A stretch of DNA of 64,000 nt from Gracilimonas sp034520725 (lineage in GTDB: Bacteria; Bacteroidota; Rhodothermia; Balneolales; Balneolaceae): positions 62,001 to 126,000 of the forward strand of contig JAXHNH010000025.1 in assembly GCA_034520725.1 (NCBI GenBank), read 5' to 3'. The notes below the pieces were generated by a model, which saw only the letters and a list, made by a program, of their open reading frames with translations, searched no databases and was not told the origin of the DNA. The translations under genes and the position numbers were made by a program. Positions 27,823-40,376 of this stretch are shown here, piece by piece (position 1 is the stretch's first letter; every line of letters starts with the position of its first letter).

Positions 27823-29664
27823 TTAATAATCGATACCAATTCGGTTCTTGATCCTGTTTTTTATGGCATCTTCCAGCTCTTTCTTCTTTTCCTCAAGCTC
27901 TTTTTGCTTCTGTTCTACCTTATCAACTTGTTCCTGGATCCGGGCCTGCAACTCGTTATAGCGCTCCATGATCTCAGCTTCTTTTTCAGTTTTGAAAGCC
28001 ACTAATTCTTCTTTTTTACCGGCAACCTGTTGTTGAACTTCAGCTTCGATCTTACGTCTTGCCTCAGCTACTTCCTCGCTTACAGTCTGACGTAAAGCAT
28101 TCATAAAAAGCTCATCTACGTTTGACCGAAGCCGTATACGAAGTGGCCCGTCCATATTATCTATGAGTGCAGAAATATCTACCTGGTCAGTATTTCCGAT
28201 AGATCTTCTGATCAATGACTCTAATTGATTCTTAGGCTCGCCAGCAGAGGCAAAATCAAAACTAATATCACTTGCAACATAATCGATCCTACTGTCTATT
28301 CTGTTGGCAATCAGATCAAGCGATACATTTACGTTGCCCTTTCCGGTTTTCAACTCATATGGCAAGAGATCTGAACCGGATAATTTAGCCTTTGAAAGTG
28401 TAAACCCGGAATAATTGAACTCGAAACTTTCGCGTGGCCTCTCTTCCAGATAGTTGAATTCACCTGTTAAACTGAGGTTCACCTGATTCTTATCCTGACC
28501 ACCGATATTGAACTCTATCGGCTCTCCCGCTTTTTGTTGATCACTGCTAATGTTGGTCACCTGACCACTGATAGCGATATTGCTAAGTGTTCTTCCAGAA
28601 AGTTCGATATTCTTGAACCACAGTCCCGGCAGATCATATTTATCTGAGAACCGATAATTAACTCCTTCATATCTTTGGATTTGCCTCCCTTCTGCATCGC
28701 CCAAAAAACGACTGCCATATTCCCTGGCTATGGCTACATACTCCAGATAAACGGCGTAATCACCAAGCAGGTTTTCACCAAACAAAGCAGTTCCAATATT
28801 TCTAACGTCGAGGTCAGGTAAATTTGCCATATTTACAGCGCGCTGAAAATCATCCTGGATCCAGTTATCGATCTGAGAAATTTCATCAGTGGTTGTACCG
28901 TAATCGTTCTCAAAATTTTGTTTAAGAGTTTGGGCACGGTTTCTGAGTGAATCGACCTGACTTCTCAGTTTCTTTACCTGTTCGATCGTGGTAACTACTC
29001 TCTTAGGATCTTTTAACTCCTCAACTTTAATACTATCTACTGTTTTGTTTATCTGGGCTATCTCCTGATTGATGCTCGTGTTATTGAAGGTGCTGTCCCA
29101 TTTCGAATAGGTTTTCTGAATACCATTTCTCAGTGAATCCACCTTATCATCCGTTCGGATATCAACACGTGCCATCAAACTGTCCACATTCAGATCATCC
29201 CGAATATCAGTAAACTTCACCTGGGCATTTTTCTTTGCCTGACTGGCTACCTGATCTACAACAGAATAAATAAACCCCGGTTCTTGGTTTTTCTCCTCTT
29301 CAGGTATTTCAAAATAACCATCCGTTTCTCGTTCGGTGGCGAGCTGAAACCCGGTTAGTTTCACATTGTCTACAACTACTTTATTCGCCAGAATGAGTGG
29401 CCAGAACTGCATGCTGAATTCTGTTTCACCCGTTTCAAAGGTATTTTCCATTGTGCTATTCTTATTGGCGACCTGCAGCCGATCCCACTTCATCTTCAGT
29501 TTCAGCAAACTGAACTCAAAACCATCGAATTCTACTTTAGCTTCATTTAATACGCTTGCCTCATACTCAATATTACTTTCTATCAAGTCATCGGTTATGA
29601 AATATGCGGCTGCAAACCCTAATCCGATCAGCACTAATACTGTAATTACACCACCTAATCTCAT
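27823..29664 (-). CDS. TIGR03545-type anchored envelope protein
   Basis: A 613-residue protein with one N-terminal anchor (about residues 6-26, then DDLIESNIEYEASVL). A large beta-rich domain carries the AsmA-like wording LKLKMKWDRLQVANK and VVVDNVKLTGFQL. A long coiled coil of Glu/Lys/Gln fills the last 80 residues. It matches my memory of family TIGR03545, uncharacterised proteins of outer-membrane bacteria encoded beside TIGR03546 proteins. The neighbour just upstream fits that partner, 4 bp away. AsmA-like features suggest a role in envelope lipid traffic or organisation (inference). Confidence 0.78.
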   Translation of the reverse strand: MRLGGVITVLVLIGLGFAAAYFITDDLIESNIEYEASVLNEAKVEFDGFEFSLLKLKMKWDRLQVANKNSTMENTFETGETEFSMQFWPLILANKVVVDNVKLTGFQLATERETDGYFEIPEEEKNQEPGFIYSVVDQVASQAKKNAQVKFTDIRDDLNVDSLMARVDIRTDDKVDSLRNGIQKTYSKWDSTFNNTSINQEIAQINKTVDSIKVEELKDPKRVVTTIEQVKKLRSQVDSLRNRAQTLKQNFENDYGTTTDEISQIDNWIQDDFQRAVNMANLPDLDVRNIGTALFGENLLGDYAVYLEYVAIAREYGSRFLGDAEGRQIQRYEGVNYRFSDKYDLPGLWFKNIELSGRTLSNIAISGQVTNISSDQQKAGEPIEFNIGGQDKNQVNLSLTGEFNYLEERPRESFEFNYSGFTLSKAKLSGSDLLPYELKTGKGNVNVSLDLIANRIDSRIDYVASDISFDFASAGEPKNQLESLIRRSIGNTDQVDISALIDNMDGPLRIRLRSNVDELFMNALRQTVSEEVAEARRKIEAEVQQQVAGKKEELVAFKTEKEAEIMERYNELQARIQEQVDKVEQKQKELEEKKKELEDAIKNRIKNRIGIDY

Positions 29665-29668
29665 ACTA

Positions 29669-30193
29669 TTACCCTCTTACCCGGTTTACAGTTTTATAAA
29701 TTGAATAGAAATTTGTTGACTTAAAAGCCTGGACAATCTTCCATTTTTGAACCTTGGCATGGATCTTCTCCCGATATTGAAGAACCAGTATTTTGAAAGC
29801 GGGAAAAGCCGGAGCCGATAAGATCACAGCCGTAGCAAAGCTTCCAATCACCACGGTATTGTAGAACTTGGTCAGTGCCCACCACTCGTTATTAAACATG
29901 ATGGTGTAAGTTTCCTGCATACCCTCAAGCTCTAAAAGCCATATCCCAAATTTATGAAACAATGGATCAGCCAAATACGCCACACCGCTGAATATCATAA
30001 ACGAAAGCAAGGCCATACCGATATTAACCCGAAGCACTAATATCAGGATCACGATAAAAATATTGTGGAACGACATGATCGGTGTCAGACCAATTATCAT
30101 TCCCAATATCATCCCTCCAGCAATTTGTGAGGGAGAGGCCTCTGAAGCCAAAGCTTTCAGCAGCTTTGCAAAATATTTCAAAATCAGGAACAT
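29669..30193 (-). CDS. TIGR03546/DUF2062-like membrane protein
   Basis: A 174-residue inner-membrane protein. SQIAGGMILGMIIGLTPIMSFHNIF resembles the DUF2062 signature (GxxxGxFxGxxP) of small membrane proteins; I give it as GGMILGMIIGLTP. Three to four helices span residues 25-75 and 110-135, followed by a basic C-terminus (REKIHAKVQKWK). It precedes and is 4 bp from the large anchored protein, forming the two-gene unit described for TIGR03545/TIGR03546. The function is unknown. It is read from a promoter in 30194-30345. Confidence 0.78.
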   Translation of the reverse strand: MFLILKYFAKLLKALASEASPSQIAGGMILGMIIGLTPIMSFHNIFIVILILVLRVNIGMALLSFMIFSGVAYLADPLFHKFGIWLLELEGMQETYTIMFNNEWWALTKFYNTVVIGSFATAVILSAPAFPAFKILVLQYREKIHAKVQKWKIVQAFKSTNFYSIYKTVNRVRG

Positions 30194-30345
30194 AATACCC
30201 TTGGTGAATTAATTTGAAATTTGACCAAAATAATCAAAATGCTTCAAACTTCTTATTTCTGTTGGGATCATAGCTTAAAATTGAACTATTGGGAACAATA
30301 CCAATTTAGTTATATTCAATACATTAACAATAGCTAGTCATATAT

Positions 30346-31719
30346 ATGCCTCCATTTCAGAAATATCTACTCTTTATAATAGTGTTGGTCACTTCACTTG
30401 CAATGCTTACTGCATGCGAATCACCTTCAATGAATGAAAATCCGATCAACCAGGTTGAAGCACCGTTTCCCTGTGAGGATGGCAAAGCCTTGAATTATGA
30501 TTGTAATAATGTTGACCTTTTTGCACACCTCAATATTTCTGAACTAAGTGGAACACAAAGTGGTGTTTACCTCAATGATATCTGGGGATGGACAGATCCC
30601 GAATCTCAAAAAGAGTATGCATTGGTTGGATTGACCAATGGTGTTTCATTTGTGGATATCAGTGAGCCCGGTGAACCGATTGTAGTAGCTCGGCTTCCGG
30701 AATCCGACCTGAGAAATAAATACAAAACCCTTTTAACTGCCGAATATCCTGCCTGTAATCTTGGAGTTGGTGCCACACAACGATCCAAAGCTTTGAGCCA
30801 AGGCTCCTCCTGGAGAGATATTAAGGTTTATGACGATCACGCCTTTGTTGTAAGTGATGCGCAGCCTCATGGTATGCAGGTACTAGACCTGACTAAACTC
30901 AGAGATTATAGTGGTGAAATTATGATCCTGGAACAAGATTTTCTCTATGACCGCCTGTCATCAGCCCATAATATTGTGATCAACGAAGAAACCGGATTTG
31001 CCTATGCAACCGGAGTCACACAGGCTGAAGTTTGTGGTAGCAGGGATGGCTCCGGCCTCCATATGATCGACATTCGGGATCCCAAAAACCCAACTTTTGC
31101 AGGTTGTTACATTGAGCCAACTACGAATTACGCTATTGCTCCCGGTTACGTACACGATGCACAATGTATAGTCTATGATGGGCCTGACAGTGATCATACC
31201 GGTAAGGAAGTTTGCTTTAATTCAGCCGAGGGTAATGTGCTGATTGCAGATGTTTCCGACAAGGATAATCCCACCACAATCAGTATGGAAAGTCAGGCCA
31301 ATATGCAGTATTCCCATCAGGGGTGGCTGACGAATGACCGCGCTTATTTTTTAATGAACGACGAGCTTGATGAGCGAAACCTGATGCGGAACACTAAAAC
31401 TTATATATGGGACGTTAGGGACCTGGATGTACCACAGTTTATTGGATATTATGAGCATCAAACGTTTTCCATAGACCATAACCTGTACATAAAAGAAGAT
31501 CACGTTTATCAATCAAATTATAACGCGGGACTTCAGATTTTGAACATTTCAAATGTTGCCGATGGAAACCTTGAGCGAGTGGCCTTTTTCGACACCCAAC
31601 CCGCATCCGATGCGTCATCTTTTGATGGTACATGGAGCAATTACCCGTATTTTGAAAGTGGGATGGTAGTGCTTAGCGATATTGAAACCGGCCTTTTCAT
31701 CGTAAGACCCAGATTATAA
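30346..31719 (+). CDS. Choice-of-anchor B family lipoprotein with LVIVD-type repeats
   Basis: A 457-residue exported lipoprotein. The lipobox is LTAC (residues 21-24) after a hydrophobic leader. The body is a beta-propeller-like protein with recurring LVIVD-type strands: YALVGLTNGVSFVDISEPGEP, GLHMIDIRDPKNPTF and GNVLIADVSDKDNP (each quoted in part). The block GVYLNDIWGWTDPESQKEYA matches the choice-of-anchor B domain as I know it. Such proteins are surface or secreted in Bacteroidota and related groups; binding partner and role are unknown. It stands alone with its own promoter region. Confidence 0.85.
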   Translation: MPPFQKYLLFIIVLVTSLAMLTACESPSMNENPINQVEAPFPCEDGKALNYDCNNVDLFAHLNISELSGTQSGVYLNDIWGWTDPESQKEYALVGLTNGVSFVDISEPGEPIVVARLPESDLRNKYKTLLTAEYPACNLGVGATQRSKALSQGSSWRDIKVYDDHAFVVSDAQPHGMQVLDLTKLRDYSGEIMILEQDFLYDRLSSAHNIVINEETGFAYATGVTQAEVCGSRDGSGLHMIDIRDPKNPTFAGCYIEPTTNYAIAPGYVHDAQCIVYDGPDSDHTGKEVCFNSAEGNVLIADVSDKDNPTTISMESQANMQYSHQGWLTNDRAYFLMNDELDERNLMRNTKTYIWDVRDLDVPQFIGYYEHQTFSIDHNLYIKEDHVYQSNYNAGLQILNISNVADGNLERVAFFDTQPASDASSFDGTWSNYPYFESGMVVLSDIETGLFIVRPRL

Positions 31720-31910
31720 GATTTCCTTTAAAGCTTAATCATATATTTAACTAATACTTGTGTACTCTCACATTTCCCAAATATTAAGAAGTGCCCTTAA
31801 CGCCTTCATTTCTTTGAGGTACCACTATATTTGCTTACCTTTTGCACGATTTTAAAACGGTTTCACAACACCGAATCAGTTAGTAATACAGCGTAAAAAA
31901 GCTCAACTTT

Positions 31911-33137
31911 ATGGATCTATTTGACAAGCTAGAGAACCGCCCAAGTCCTCTTGGACCATTCACCTCAGAAGGCTATGGTTATTACACTTTCCCAAAACTA
32001 GAGGGACCATTAGGCCCGGAAATGCAATTTAATGGTAAAGACATGGTCGTTTGGAGTATCAACGACTATCTTGGCATTGGAAGCAATGAAGAGATCAAGA
32101 AAACGGATACTGAGGCTACTGAAAAGTACAGCCTGAGTGCGCCTATGGGTGCCCGCTTGATGACCGGAAACTCCACTGAACATGAACTGCTTGAAGAAGA
32201 ACTAGCTGCTTTCGTACATAAAGAACAAGCTCAGCTTCTGAATTACGGTTATCAGGGAATCATGAGCACTATTCATGCCCTGCTTGACCGAAACGACATT
32301 TTGATCTACGACGAGTTAAGTCATGCCTGTATTGTTGATGGCAAGCAGCTGTCTATGGCAGAAAAGTTCGTATTCAAGCACAATGATCTCGAAAGCTTTA
32401 AGAAGCAGCTTTTCCGTGCTAAAAAGAAAATGAAGGAGAATACTTCTATCCTCGTAGTAACAGAGGGTGTATTCGGCATGACCGGAGATCTTGGAATTTT
32501 GAAAGAGATCATCGAACTCAAAAAAGAAGTACCATTCAAATTGTTAGTTGATGATGCTCACGGTATCGGAACCATGGGTAAAGACGGATCCGGAACCGGA
32601 ACTCACCTTGGTATTCAGGATGGAATCGATATCTACTTTGGAACCTTTGCAAAATCTTTTGCTCTGATCGGTGCCTTTATTGCTTCCGAACCAAGAGTAA
32701 TAGAATTCTTGAAGGCGAATTCCAGAAGTCAGGTTTTTGCGAAATCTCTTCCGTTACCGATGGTTGTTACAGCCCGCAAGCGATTACAGATGATCAAAGA
32801 CAATCCGCAATGGAGAGAGCAACTTTGGAACAACACACTGAAATTACGTGAAGGCTTGCGTGAGATCGGCTACACGGTACTTCCATCTGAGAGTCCGGTG
32901 ACACCGGTTCTGACCAAGGGTAGTACTGATCTTTGTCAGGATATCATGCGGAAGCTGCGTGAAGAACACGGTGTATTCGTGAGTGGTGTAGCCTATCCGG
33001 TTGTGCCAAGAGGAACGGTATTGATCCGCCTCATCCCAACCGCAGCACATAATGATGCTCACATTGAACAAACACTGAAAGCATTCGAAGCCATCAAAGA
33101 CTACGTATTTGAAGCGGCTGAAAAACTAAGTGCTTAA
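31911..33137 (+). CDS. Alpha-oxoamine synthase family PLP enzyme (serine palmitoyltransferase/KBL/BioF-like)
   Basis: A 408-residue fold-type I PLP enzyme. The PLP lysine is K248 in GTFAKSFALIGAF. VDDAHGIGTMG holds the Asp and His that bind the cofactor. ARLMTGNSTEHELLEEELA is the family's N-terminal signature. These enzymes condense an amino acid with an acyl-CoA. In Bacteroidota-related bacteria, enzymes of this shape include the serine palmitoyltransferase of sphingolipid synthesis, but glycine C-acetyltransferase and BioF are not excluded. No biotin, threonine or sphingolipid neighbour settles it, although birA is the convergent next gene. A terminator follows. Confidence 0.88.
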   Translation: MDLFDKLENRPSPLGPFTSEGYGYYTFPKLEGPLGPEMQFNGKDMVVWSINDYLGIGSNEEIKKTDTEATEKYSLSAPMGARLMTGNSTEHELLEEELAAFVHKEQAQLLNYGYQGIMSTIHALLDRNDILIYDELSHACIVDGKQLSMAEKFVFKHNDLESFKKQLFRAKKKMKENTSILVVTEGVFGMTGDLGILKEIIELKKEVPFKLLVDDAHGIGTMGKDGSGTGTHLGIQDGIDIYFGTFAKSFALIGAFIASEPRVIEFLKANSRSQVFAKSLPLPMVVTARKRLQMIKDNPQWREQLWNNTLKLREGLREIGYTVLPSESPVTPVLTKGSTDLCQDIMRKLREEHGVFVSGVAYPVVPRGTVLIRLIPTAAHNDAHIEQTLKAFEAIKDYVFEAAEKLSA

Positions 33138-33192
33138 AATTTAGAGCACAGTCTGATGGGGTTTCTGTCAGATGGATGAAAGAAAAAATTGT

Positions 33193-33229
33193 AAACCCGT
33201 TCGGTGAAAGCTGAACGGGTTTTTTATTT
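33193..33229. terminator. Bidirectional terminator between convergent genes
   Basis: The stem AAACCCGTTC / GAACGGGTTT has a 10-base loop (GGTGAAAGCT), an A-tract before it and a long T-tract after it. It lies between the alpha-oxoamine synthase (plus) and birA (minus), whose stop codon is at 33229-33231. Confidence 0.9.
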
Positions 33230-34011
33230 TAAGTTCTCAATACCCTTACCTGCTCGAATGCAAAGGTTTTTACGTCCATCTCTGAGTCCAATGCAACCAA
33301 CTCTCCTTTGTTATTTGCTCCCAAAAATTTGAATTTACCGGAAAGAATCTCATCATTCACTTTCAATTTAACCCAATCGCCATAACCTGAAAGTGACTTA
33401 TTTACTTTTTTAAGCAGATCCGAATCCTGTTGACTCCAAAGCCTGTATTTGTATTCGATATCCTGAACAAGATGAGCTAACAATTCCTCTCGGTCTACAT
33501 TGCGCTTGGCCTCTATCTTGAGGGAAGTGGCATCTTTAAGTACTGAATCAGTAAACTCATACTGGTTAACATTGAACCCAATACCTGCAATAACCCTATC
33601 CAGTTTATTTCCAATAAAAACTGTTTCAGTAAGTATGCCGCACAGTTTTTTTCCTTTTACCAAAACATCATTAGGCCATTTGATCTTAGGTTTAACATCT
33701 GTAAGGTTTTCGATGGTGTCTTTAACAGACAGTGCACAGGTCAAAGTAAGCAGGTTAAGTCTTTCAGCAATAGATGGCTGAAAGACCAGGCTAAAGGTAA
33801 GGTTTTGTGCAGGCTCCACTACCCACTTATGCTCATGCTGCCCCCTTCCTTTGGTTTGAAAATCGGTTATTACCAAAGTACCATGGAGTGAGTCATCCCC
33901 CCTTAATTTTTTTGCATAGGTATTTGTAGATGGAAGCTCCTCAAAAAAATAAAGGCTACGCCCCAACCAGGAGGTAGCCAATTTATTCTCAAATTTTTCT
34001 ATTTCAAACAC
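33229..34011 (-). CDS. birA: Biotin--[acetyl-CoA carboxylase] ligase
   Basis: A 260-residue biotin protein ligase that activates biotin as biotinyl-AMP and attaches it to the biotin carboxyl carrier protein. The signature KGRGQHEHKWV is the biotinyl-AMP loop (GRGRxGR-like). IKWPNDVLVKGKKLCGIL is the central catalytic motif and GIGFNVNQ follows it. There is no N-terminal winged-helix domain, so it is a class I enzyme without repressor function. Length is normal for that class. Confidence 0.94.
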   Translation of the reverse strand: MFEIEKFENKLATSWLGRSLYFFEELPSTNTYAKKLRGDDSLHGTLVITDFQTKGRGQHEHKWVVEPAQNLTFSLVFQPSIAERLNLLTLTCALSVKDTIENLTDVKPKIKWPNDVLVKGKKLCGILTETVFIGNKLDRVIAGIGFNVNQYEFTDSVLKDATSLKIEAKRNVDREELLAHLVQDIEYKYRLWSQQDSDLLKKVNKSLSGYGDWVKLKVNDEILSGKFKFLGANNKGELVALDSEMDVKTFAFEQVRVLRT

Positions 34012-34089
34012 AGCTTTTATAGAGGTCCGGTTCTGGTTTACCTAAACAAAGTAAAATAAAACCGGCAATCTTCCCTAAATACTTCTGTG

Positions 34090-34389
34090 TTATTCTCCGA
34101 TTTTAACAACTGAATCTTCTGTACCAAATTCATTTGGCACATACTTATCAGCCTCATCATCGTTTTCCCAACGTTCACCGTCTATCAGATATTTGAACTT
34201 GTATTCATTTTCAGGCTTCAAACGAAGTGTGGTTGTCCACATCCCTTTTTTCTTCTTGAGCTTTTCAGATTTGGTGTCCCAATCGTTAAAGGAACCGGCA
34301 ACAACTACTTCTTTTTCCGCCCATTCTTCTGGTAAGGTCAGGGTAACTTTACAAACAGTTCGTTTAGGAGTGAATTCTTTTGAGATCAT
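34090..34389 (-). CDS. CBM48/isoamylase early-set domain protein
   Basis: A 99-residue single-domain protein that is almost entirely a glycogen-binding CBM48 (AMPK beta-like) fold: VVVAGSFNDWD, then GMWTTTLRLKPENEYKFKYLIDG, shown in part. Free-standing CBM48 proteins of about 100 residues are common in Bacteroidota relatives; they may bind glycogen or act as small regulatory subunits. No glycogen enzyme is nearby. There is no signal peptide. Confidence 0.85.
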   Translation of the reverse strand: MISKEFTPKRTVCKVTLTLPEEWAEKEVVVAGSFNDWDTKSEKLKKKKGMWTTTLRLKPENEYKFKYLIDGERWENDDEADKYVPNEFGTEDSVVKIGE

Positions 34390-34757
34390 AACGTTAATTT
34401 TACTTCAATGAGTGAGTGAATACCTAAAATACCTATATTATTTAACTACTTCAATGTAATTACATAATATATAATACAAAGTATATATAATGTATTAACT
34501 TAATTAAATAACTATATAACTATTAATAATTTATTAATTTTTGGAAGCGATTCCTGCTATAATTATCAACTACTCTTTCCAATTATCTGCTAATAAAATA
34601 AAACTATCATTGAACTCTTCATATATGGCAGTATTTCTGACACATATTAAAAGTGGCAGGATATTTGATAGATAAGAACTAAACAGTTGAACGGCCTTGT
34701 TTATAAGGTTAACTTTCAGAGTTAAGCATTTAATTAGCAGATCATCAATTCCCAATT
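34390..34757. other. 368-bp AT-rich intergenic region before secA
   Basis: No convincing gene. It is very AT-rich around 34430-34545, with many TATA- and TAAT-like words that could host the divergent promoters for the CBM48 gene and secA. A 61-codon open frame on the minus strand (34570-34755) has no family resemblance and is probably chance. No Shine-Dalgarno precedes secA. I see no tRNA or clear riboswitch fold. Confidence 0.5.
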
Positions 34758-38144
<3,387 letters not shown>

Positions 38145-38249
38145 CTCAATCCTTTCCTTTAAGAACCATTGCGATCATCTACACTTCTAGGATGCTATGT
38201 ACCTAAAGATTTTTTCACTATGTTTGGTTCGAACTAAATTCATGGATAC

Positions 38250-39011
38250 GTGGAAGTTTTAGGAATAGACATTGGCAGTTACGGTATAAAAGGTGCGATC
38301 GTTGATACTGAAAAAGGCGAGATCGTTTCCAAGAAGAGAACGACTGACAAAATTGAGGATACACGCCCTCACAAGCTGATATCCAAACTGCATAAAGTGG
38401 TTAAAAAATTTGAATGGGATGGCCCAATAGGCTGTGCTTTCCCTGCAGCAACCAGTAAAGGTATCGTACTTTCTACCACAAGAATGGATCAGGGATGGGT
38501 TGATGCCGATGCCGACCACCTCTTTTCTGAGATCACCGGTTGTAATGTAAGTGTGATCAATGATACGGATGCAACCGGCCTGGCTGAAATGAAATTTGGA
38601 GTCGGAAAAGGTCAGCGAGGAACTGTTATTGTACTGACTGTCGGAACCGGAATTGGCTCTTCAATTTTTGTGGATGGAATTTTATTGCCTAACACAGAAC
38701 TCGGTCAGATCGAGATCAAGGGAATCAGTATTGAAGAAAGAGCTTCAAACAAAGTCAGAAAAGAAGAAGGTATCCGAAAGAAGACATGGGGAAAACGCCT
38801 TCAGCTGGTACTTGAACATTATGAACACCTCTTTCATCCAGATCTTTTTATTCTTGGCGGTCAGCTAAGTAAGAAAGCAGACAAAACCTTCCCTTACATC
38901 AAAATAAAGACCAAATTTAAGGGAGCCAGCCTGCTTAACAATGCCAGTATTGTGGGAGCCGCATACTATGCCGCTTCCGTTCAGATCAAGAATAAAGAGT
39001 TTTACCGCTGA
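38250..39011 (+). CDS. ppgK: Polyphosphate glucokinase (ROK family)
   Basis: A 253-residue ROK-family kinase resembling polyphosphate-dependent glucokinases, which phosphorylate glucose with polyphosphate and often ATP. The N-terminal phosphate loop is GIDIGSYGIKGAIVD. The glucose-binding Asp is in VINDTDATGLAE, and VLTVGTGIGSSIF is the second phosphate motif. The zinc-binding Cys motif of larger ROK proteins is absent, as expected for PpgK. The start is GTG at 38250; an ATG at 38242 is out of frame. Its TGA stop abuts the convergent gene's stop, giving TGATCA. Confidence 0.85.
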   Translation: MEVLGIDIGSYGIKGAIVDTEKGEIVSKKRTTDKIEDTRPHKLISKLHKVVKKFEWDGPIGCAFPAATSKGIVLSTTRMDQGWVDADADHLFSEITGCNVSVINDTDATGLAEMKFGVGKGQRGTVIVLTVGTGIGSSIFVDGILLPNTELGQIEIKGISIEERASNKVRKEEGIRKKTWGKRLQLVLEHYEHLFHPDLFILGGQLSKKADKTFPYIKIKTKFKGASLLNNASIVGAAYYAASVQIKNKEFYR

Positions 39012-39389
39012 TCATTTGTTTGAATGTAGAGCTACTCTGTTGCCTTCACTGTCGAGGATAACTGCCATATAACCATTATCCTCTGTGATCAATCTCTTCG
39101 GGATCGAGATCTTGCCACCTGCACTTTCAACTTTTTCCAGGACTACTTGTAAGTCCGGATTTGCATTCAAATAAAGCAGTGGTCCCTGTGTTTCACTTGG
39201 GTTATAGAATTCCTCTTTTTGAATCAATGCTCCACCAACGGATCCACTCTCTGCCGGAAATAAAGCCATTTTTAATCCATCACCTATGTCCAGATCAAAT
39301 AATTCAAAACCAAAGATAGCCTCATAAAATGACTTTGCGCGGCTAATATCTTTAGTAGGTATTTCGAACCAGTTTATAGCGTTTTTCAT
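39012..39389 (-). CDS. VOC-family (glyoxalase-like) protein
   Basis: A 125-residue single VOC domain: NAINWFEIPTKDISRAKSFYE at the N-terminus and YMAVILDSEGNRVALHSN at the C-terminus, both quoted in part. This size and pattern match small glyoxalase/bleomycin-resistance-type proteins with unknown ligand. The His usually used as first metal ligand is replaced here (NWFEIP), so metal binding is doubtful. A MarR regulator lies 41 bp upstream on the same strand. Confidence 0.85.
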   Translation of the reverse strand: MKNAINWFEIPTKDISRAKSFYEAIFGFELFDLDIGDGLKMALFPAESGSVGGALIQKEEFYNPSETQGPLLYLNANPDLQVVLEKVESAGGKISIPKRLITEDNGYMAVILDSEGNRVALHSNK

Positions 39390-39430
39390 TAGTCAGATTT
39401 TTGTAATAAATTTGTTTAAAGTAGTTTTTT

Positions 39431-39850
39431 TCAGACACGAAGTTTACTCAAAAGTCGATTTAGTTCCGCAGCTTCATCTTCCGATATATTTGCAAATCTG
39501 CCATTAAGTTCAACTATCCTGTCCTCGATCTGAGCAAGCAACCGAAGTCCTTCATACTTTATAAATACCTGAACCAATCTTCCATCTTCAGGATCCTTTC
39601 TTTTTCTGACCAACTCCTTTTCAATGAGTCTGTCTACCAGGCGGGATGTATCAGACTTTTTATCCATCATTAGTTTCTGTATCTCTTTGGTGGACAGCGG
39701 CTCGTTATTTGCTGCATTCAGGATCTGAAGTATGGATAACTGTTGCCGAGTGATATCAAATTCATCAAGGAAATTTCTAACCTGATTCCGAAGCCAAACT
39801 TCGGTCTCTTTGATGTTTTCACGTAACTCTTGCCAGATAGATCCTTCCAT
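39431..39850 (-). CDS. MarR-family transcriptional regulator
   Basis: A 139-residue winged-helix regulator: QQLSILQILNAANNEPLSTKEIQ (helix-turn-helix start), then KSDTSRLVDRLIEKELVRKR with the wing DPEDGRLVQVFI, quoted in part. MarR proteins are dimeric repressors that often sense small phenolics or redox stress. It is upstream of, and likely co-transcribed with, a VOC protein. Its targets cannot be read from sequence. The upstream spacer 39851-39995 contains its promoter. Confidence 0.9.
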   Translation of the reverse strand: MEGSIWQELRENIKETEVWLRNQVRNFLDEFDITRQQLSILQILNAANNEPLSTKEIQKLMMDKKSDTSRLVDRLIEKELVRKRKDPEDGRLVQVFIKYEGLRLLAQIEDRIVELNGRFANISEDEAAELNRLLSKLRV

Positions 39851-39995
39851 TACTCAAAGTTTAGTTAATCTCATGATATAGCTTGTAACAGTCGCATTTA
39901 ACTCGGATGAATATAATGTACAAACATCAATGTTCAAACTACTGTATAATTAATTGAAATAAATCAGCTTTAAATCTAATGATATACTGTATGGA

Positions 39996-40334
39996 TCAGC
40001 CTACACATTTTACGCATCGGGTGGTATAAGGCATATATTCTAATCGGCCAAAGGGAATTTCATCTCCGCACTTTGTGCAAATACCAAAGTTACTACTTGT
40101 AGAGTTTTCAAGAGCTTTCTCTAACTTCTTCAATTGTTTCTCTTTGTCTCTCAATGCCGATTCATTGATAGATCTATTGTTGATGGCATCCATTCTTGAA
40201 ATACGGCCAATGGATGCATCCAAAGGGATGGGCTTTACAAGGTCTTTTAGTTCCTTAATTTCTTCTTTTGTTTCTTCTATCCTTGAAACAATGATATCCT
40301 TTAGTTTTTTCTTCTCTTCTTTATTCATATGCAA
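39996..40334 (-). CDS. DksA/TraR-type zinc-finger protein
   Basis: A 112-residue protein with an N-terminal coiled coil (EETKEEIKELKDLV...KEKQLKKLEKALE) and the C4 zinc finger CTKCGDEIPFGRLEYMPYTTRCVKC, given here as CTKCGDE and TRCVKC. Members bind the RNA polymerase secondary channel, though short ones often have other roles. It ends the minus-strand run of the polysaccharide locus, 42 bp after the synthase gene, and may be transcribed with it. The acidic coiled-coil tip DxxDxA of true DksA appears as DASIGR and MDAINN, so activity is uncertain. Confidence 0.85.
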   Translation of the reverse strand: MHMNKEEKKKLKDIIVSRIEETKEEIKELKDLVKPIPLDASIGRISRMDAINNRSINESALRDKEKQLKKLEKALENSTSSNFGICTKCGDEIPFGRLEYMPYTTRCVKCVG

Positions 40335-40376
40335 AAGGTAATGATGACAGGCTATACACCCAAATCAATAGTTACT

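Noticed and set aside
34570..34755. 61-codon open frame upstream of secA on the minus strand
   Set aside because: AT-rich composition, no family resemblance and no ribosome-binding site; most likely chance.
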